A stretch of DNA of 64,000 bases from Cellvibrionaceae bacterium 1162T.S.0a.05 (GTDB taxonomy: Bacteria; Pseudomonadota; Gammaproteobacteria; Pseudomonadales; Cellvibrionaceae): contig LANB01000001.1 of NCBI GenBank assembly GCA_000964245.1, forward strand, positions 1,343,501 to 1,407,500, written 5' to 3'. The notes under the pieces were generated by a model. That model saw nothing but the letters and a program-made list of their open reading frames with translations. It was not told where the DNA came from and made no database searches. A program made the position numbers and the translations under genes. Positions 60,596 to 64,000 of this stretch are shown here, piece by piece (positions within the stretch are counted from its first letter, which is position 1; each line of letters begins with the position of its first letter).

Positions 60596-61333
60596 GTGAG
60601 TAGTCGAAGTTGTGCCCACCAAGCTGATGCCAGTTGCGCAGACTGCCGCTTAAGCTCGATATGCTTGCCCATCAGCCTGCATCTCGACGATATCGATAAA
60701 CTCAATAATATCGTGAAGCGCGGCCGCCCAATGCAGAAAGGGGACTATATTTACCGTGCAAAAGACGCTTTCAAATCCGTTTACGCACTACGCTCTGGCG
60801 CTATCAAAACTGTCACGCTGAATCGAGAAGGTGAAGAACACGTTAATGGCTTTTACTTACCGGGCGAAATTTTTGGCCTCGATGGACTTAGTAAGGATTA
60901 TTACCAAAGCAGTGCAATCGCACTCGAGACCTCTGCCATTTGTGAAATCCCCTTCCATGCTATGGAAGATTTAAGCTTGCAGCTTCCCTCACTGCAGCGC
61001 CGATTTTTTCAATTGATGAGCAGAGAGATAACGGGCGAGCAACAACTTGCCTCATTACTGAGTTTGAACTCAGCAGAAGAGCGCATTGCTGCATTTTTGT
61101 TGAGTGTGTCTGCTCGCCAACACCGCCGACAACTTTCGTCAACGTCGTTTAATCTGGCAATTTCACGCACTGAACTGGCCAGCTATCTCGGCCTCACTCT
61201 GGAAACCAGCAGCCGTATTTTTAGTCGCATGCAAAAGCAGGGCGTACTGAAAATTGAAAAAAAATCGATTGAAATTCTCGACATCGAAGCGCTGCGCGCA
61301 ATATCAAAAACCGCTGAAATTATTTTAAACTGA
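60596..61333 (+). CDS. fnr: FNR/ANR-type oxygen-sensing transcription regulator
   Basis: A 245-residue Crp/Fnr protein from GTG 60596 (GGAG upstream). Cluster cysteines are Cys14, Cys17 and Cys23 (CADCRLSSIC, the same spacing as E. coli FNR Cys20/23/29), with the fourth at Cys116 (AICEIPF). The helix-turn-helix reads RTELASYLGLTLETSSRIFSRM and keeps the Glu-xx-Ser-Arg pattern that reads TTGAT...ATCAA. It is named ANR in pseudomonads. The two FNR boxes in the window, before the oxidase cluster and before hemN, are its natural targets. The 168-bp gap after hemN shows no clear autoregulatory box. Confidence 0.93.
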   Translation: MSSRSCAHQADASCADCRLSSICLPISLHLDDIDKLNNIVKRGRPMQKGDYIYRAKDAFKSVYALRSGAIKTVTLNREGEEHVNGFYLPGEIFGLDGLSKDYYQSSAIALETSAICEIPFHAMEDLSLQLPSLQRRFFQLMSREITGEQQLASLLSLNSAEERIAAFLLSVSARQHRRQLSSTSFNLAISRTELASYLGLTLETSSRIFSRMQKQGVLKIEKKSIEILDIEALRAISKTAEIILN

Positions 61334-61412
61334 GCCTTTTCGGCACAGGCCTTCCCGCCGCGTTTATCTAAGCGAATGCATCAATATTTTTAATAAAAAG
61401 CTTAAGAAGAAA

Positions 61413-61446
61413 GCTGTCAGGGTCAAGAGACGGAGACCCTGACAGC
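61413..61446 (-). terminator. Strong terminator hairpin of the small gene at 61467
   Basis: GCTGTCAGGGTC (61413-61424) pairs perfectly with GACCCTGACAGC (61435-61446) over a 10-base loop. On the minus strand the stem is followed by TTTCTTCTT, so it ends transcription of the small leftward gene. It may also end the fnr transcript from the other side. Confidence 0.75.
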
Positions 61447-61466
61447 ATATCGCTGTTTATGAATGA

Positions 61467-61682
61467 TTACGAGAGTTCAGAAAGGAGGTCCTTGCGGCTT
61501 AAAATCATTTCCCTATAGGTATCAAGAGTCGACTGGTTTTTCATGTAGCCACTTGTTTTCAGCCTATCCAGATGTCTTTCCAAGCAACTAATCTCTCTCA
61601 TCAATTGGTTTCGCAACTGCAATTGTGATTGTGCCCCTACGCCAAACCGTTGCTCGTAGGTGCTACTTTGTGCCTGGCTCAT
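61467..61682 (-). CDS. Small hypothetical coiled-coil protein
   Basis: A 71-residue protein from ATG 61682 with GGGAA about 8 bases upstream. It is polar and mostly helical (LQLRNQLMREISCLERHLDRLK; LDTYREMILSRKDLLSELS), with one Cys. It has its own terminator just downstream, which supports a real gene. The family is not recognised. Confidence 0.6.
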   Translation of the reverse strand: MSQAQSSTYEQRFGVGAQSQLQLRNQLMREISCLERHLDRLKTSGYMKNQSTLDTYREMILSRKDLLSELS

Positions 61683-61897
61683 AAGTCGTTTCCCATTTGT
61701 CGTGATAGTTCTGGTTACGCGACTTGCGTTTCTTTCGTTCTGGTACCCGTTGCGAGCTTTTCACTTTCTTTTGCGGGTCTCTGTAGGATAGACAATTTTC
61801 GCCAGGAAAAAACCAGGTATACGATAAAAAATGCACCGAAAGTGTGCTTTAGCGTCACTTTTTTTTCATAAGGCGAAGTAGCTCTAATTCAGTTTTT

Positions 61898-62722
61898 TCA
61901 GTTGCCCTGAAGAACAGTTTCCCAGGCGAACGAGACGTCGCCCACAACATAAAACCAGGGGTTTAAAAGCACATCTTTGGTGTTATAACGCAGCTGACTA
62001 AGGTCGGGCTTGTATACTTGCCCGCCAGCTGCTTCAACAACGGCTTGCGCCGCAGCAGTGTCCCACTCGCATGTGGGGGCGAGGCGCGGATACAGGTCCG
62101 CCGCCCCTTCAGCGACCAGACAGAGTTTGAGTGAGCTGCCCATACTACTCAACTGAATTTCGTTGAACCGGTCTTCGAGCCTTTCAATCAACACATCCAC
62201 TTCTTTCGCCCCGTGACGGCGACTGGCGACTAAAACAAATGGGCTGTGTTTTTCAAGCGCGCGGGTTTTGATTTCCTGCTTACCAGCTTCACTGATTTTC
62301 CACGCACCACTGCCCTTCAGTCCTGCATAGCTTATATTCATGGTCGGCACATGGACGACGCCCAATACCGCTTCATGATGTACAACCAGCGCAACGTTCA
62401 CCGTGAACTCGCCATTACGGTTAATAAATTCCTTTGTGCCATCGAGGGGGTCGATAATCCAATACGTGTTCCAGCCTTGTCGTTCCTCCCAGGTGGGCAC
62501 CTCTGCTTCCTCCGAGAGGACGGGTACACCTTCAAGCAGGTCACTCAAGCCCGTAGCCAATACCTCGTGCGCTGCCAGATCTGCCGCTGTTACGGGCGAT
62601 TCATCGTCTTTTAGGTTGATATCAAAATCCGGGCGTTGGTAGATCTCGAGAATGGCATTTCCTGCTCTCTCGCACAGATCGACTACTTTCGTAACGAGGG
62701 CGTCATTCAATTCGTACTTCAA
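61898..62722 (-). CDS. cysQ: 3'(2'),5'-bisphosphate nucleotidase CysQ
   Basis: A 274-residue inositol-monophosphatase-fold enzyme. The start is placed at TTG 62722 because GGAG lies 7 bases before it and the protein then begins like CysQ (LVTKVVDLCERAGNAILEIY). The frame extends to 62908, but that leader has no family likeness. Metal-binding motifs are LSEEAE, WIIDPLDGTKEF and the late CEWDTAAAQAVVEAAGG. It dephosphorylates 3'-phosphoadenosine 5'-phosphate in sulfate assimilation and stress response. It lies 139 bp after nudE on the same strand. Confidence 0.93.
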   Translation of the reverse strand: MKYELNDALVTKVVDLCERAGNAILEIYQRPDFDINLKDDESPVTAADLAAHEVLATGLSDLLEGVPVLSEEAEVPTWEERQGWNTYWIIDPLDGTKEFINRNGEFTVNVALVVHHEAVLGVVHVPTMNISYAGLKGSGAWKISEAGKQEIKTRALEKHSPFVLVASRRHGAKEVDVLIERLEDRFNEIQLSSMGSSLKLCLVAEGAADLYPRLAPTCEWDTAAAQAVVEAAGGQVYKPDLSQLRYNTKDVLLNPWFYVVGDVSFAWETVLQGN

Positions 62723-62861
62723 TTTTTTACTCCGGGGTCGGTTTCGGGCGTGGTACCAGGCTGCCTTGTTTGTAAGGGATACATCAGCGTAGACCATATA
62801 GGGGGAGAGGCTGTGAGGCCTCAGGGTTTTGTGAGCTGCAGGTTCATGGCTGTTTATAGGT

Positions 62862-63410
62862 TCATGACTGCTGCAGCAAAGCACTCCTTGCGAGAAAGAG
62901 GGCTGCAATACTGCGAGCCTCAGTCAGGTCTTCACGAGCGACCCAGTCTTCGAGTTCTGCCAGAGGCATGGGTACGACTTCGAGAGGCTCGGGTTCGTCA
63001 CCCTCAAGGCAGTCTTCGTAAAGGGCTTCCGCCAATACAATCTGGGTCCGATGCTGCATGTAATTGGGTGATTGTGACATCAGCTTCAATAAGCGCAGAT
63101 CGCGTGCGCCGTAGCCAATTTCTTCCTTGAGTTCACGATTTGCGGCTTCGAGCATATCTTCACCCTTCTCAACGCGCCCTTTCGGCAGGCCCAATTCATA
63201 GGCTTCCATACCCACACCGTATTCACGGATAAGCAGAACCGTGTCTTTGTCCAACATAGGGACTACAATAACCGCCCCGACCGAGCCAGCTCGCAGGCGC
63301 TCATAGGTACGTTCCACACCGTTACTGAAGCGCAATTCAAGCTGCTCGACACGAAATAGGCGGCTTTCCGCTACTTGTTTGCGAGAAAGTATTTGAGGTT
63401 TTTCTGGCAT
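62862..63410 (-). CDS. nudE: ADP-compounds hydrolase NudE (Nudix)
   Basis: A 182-residue Nudix hydrolase from ATG 63410; the frame runs back to 63755 through the opposite gene, and that part is rejected. The Nudix box is intact (GRVEKGEDMLEAANRELKEEIGY). The start MPEKPQILSRKQVAESRLF and ELRFSNGVERTYERLR are typical of NudE, which cleaves ADP-ribose, NADH and Ap3A. In related bacteria nudE, cysQ and yrfG form a conserved neighbourhood, as here. It is divergent from yrfG with a 42-bp gap. Confidence 0.93.
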   Translation of the reverse strand: MPEKPQILSRKQVAESRLFRVEQLELRFSNGVERTYERLRAGSVGAVIVVPMLDKDTVLLIREYGVGMEAYELGLPKGRVEKGEDMLEAANRELKEEIGYGARDLRLLKLMSQSPNYMQHRTQIVLAEALYEDCLEGDEPEPLEVVPMPLAELEDWVAREDLTEARSIAALFLARSALLQQS

Positions 63411-63452
63411 CGTTGCTTTCAGTGTAAGGAAAAAAGCGAGAGTATAGCAGTA

Positions 63453-64000
63453 ATGATCAACTGGTCTTCCATCGACACCGTGCTTCTGGATATGGACGGC
63501 ACACTTCTGGATCAACACTTCGACAACTATTTCTGGACGGAACACCTGCCGCTGCGCTATGCCGAAGCCAATAATATTACTGAAGAAGAAGCCCGCAATT
63601 ACCTGGACAAACACATTCACAATCAGGTCGGCTCCCTGCAGTGGTATTGCCTGGATCACTGGTCTACCCTCGTCGATATGGACATCCCTGCCTTGAAACG
63701 GGAGGTTCTGCACAAGATTCGTACACGGCCTCATGCCACGCGTTTTCTTGAACAATTACAACAGTTGGGCAAGAAATTGATACTGATTACCAACTCACAC
63801 CGCGCTGGCCTCGACATCAAGCTTGAAGTGACTGAAATAGATCGCTACCTCGATTTAGTCATTTCTTCACATGACTATCAAAGCCCCAAAGAAGAGCAAG
63901 CGTTTTGGACACAGCTGCAAGAGCAAGAACCTTTTGACCCGGCTCGCACCTTGTTTATCGACGACACTCCGCGCATTCTTGAAAGCGCCGAACGCTTTGG
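63453..64000 (+). CDS. yrfG: GMP/IMP nucleotidase YrfG (HAD family), cut by the window edge
   Basis: Starts at ATG 63453 and runs off the right edge after about 182 residues, most of the usual length of around 220. HAD motif I is VLLDMDGTLLD, motif II is ITNSH, the conserved Lys is in SPKEEQAFW, and motif III is FIDDTPRILESA. The DQHFDNYFWTEHLPLRYAEA cap segment is YrfG-specific. It dephosphorylates GMP or IMP. Divergent from nudE. Confidence 0.9.
   Translation, partial: MINWSSIDTVLLDMDGTLLDQHFDNYFWTEHLPLRYAEANNITEEEARNYLDKHIHNQVGSLQWYCLDHWSTLVDMDIPALKREVLHKIRTRPHATRFLEQLQQLGKKLILITNSHRAGLDIKLEVTEIDRYLDLVISSHDYQSPKEEQAFWTQLQEQEPFDPARTLFIDDTPRILESAERF

Noticed and set aside
63411-63755. N-terminal extension of nudE to 63755
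   Set aside because: It is antisense to the yrfG coding region with clear HAD motifs; NudE proteins start at the ATG 63410 sequence.
1-64000. Mobile element, prophage, tRNA or rRNA
   Set aside because: No transposase, integrase, terminal repeats or RNA gene signature could be found by reading either strand.

Overview
The window looks like the chromosome of a polysaccharide-degrading, respiratory gammaproteobacterium, most likely from the Cellvibrio/Saccharophagus/Teredinibacter group. This is inferred from gene content: long poly-Ser and Glu-Pro linkers behind lipoprotein signals, several GH13 enzymes, a CotH/lamin-tail surface protein, a non-phosphorylative pentose pathway, and a Pseudomonas-style cbb3 oxidase cluster with an FNR/ANR regulator. 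Nothing in the window indicates a plasmid or prophage. I saw no tRNA, rRNA, CRISPR array or insertion sequence.

Layout. (1) 1-8.1 kb is an alpha-glucan locus: a truncated secreted pullulanase, divergent from a GH13 alpha-glucosidase, a LacI regulator, an MFS sugar importer and a membrane diguanylate cyclase. A GH13 alpha-amylase lipoprotein at 11.1-12.8 kb carries the same 14-bp operator-like sequence in its upstream region, so it probably belongs to the same regulon. (2) 8-20.3 kb holds a mismatch-type uracil-DNA glycosylase, a secreted twin-repeat protein, a membrane AraC regulator, two surface lipoproteins (beta-sandwich/beta-helix and FG-GAP propeller), and a CpxRA-like two-component system with a Spy/CpxP-like periplasmic protein. 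CpxR-box-like repeats precede the propeller and Spy-like genes. (3) 20.3-32.6 kb is a complete predicted pentose oxidation module: FAH-fold AraD1, FCD-type GntR regulator, IlvD/Edd dehydratase, SDR sugar dehydrogenase, 2-oxoglutarate semialdehyde dehydrogenase, a YtfQRT-YjfF-type furanose ABC importer and an SMP-30 lactonase. Two matching palindromic sites link its two halves.

(4) 32.8-48.8 kb contains a CotH-family lipoprotein, a heat-shock island (two Hsp20 genes and a DegQ-type protease, with a sigma-32-like promoter), a 2786-residue poly-Ser lipoprotein of unknown function, and a TPR protein. (5) 49.3-61.3 kb is a microaerobic respiration cluster: YIP1-family membrane protein, ccoNOQP, ccoGHI, an unexpected third Hsp20 gene, ccoS, a TauE/SafE-family protein, hemN and fnr/anr. 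FNR boxes precede the first gene and hemN. (6) 61.4-64 kb is housekeeping: a small hypothetical gene, cysQ, nudE and a truncated yrfG.

In combined terms, the cell appears to cut alpha-glucans and arabinose-containing polymers outside, import malto-oligosaccharides by MFS and furanose pentoses by ABC transport, oxidise pentoses directly to 2-oxoglutarate, and respire at low oxygen through cbb3. All functional names rest on reading protein motifs; no database search was run.
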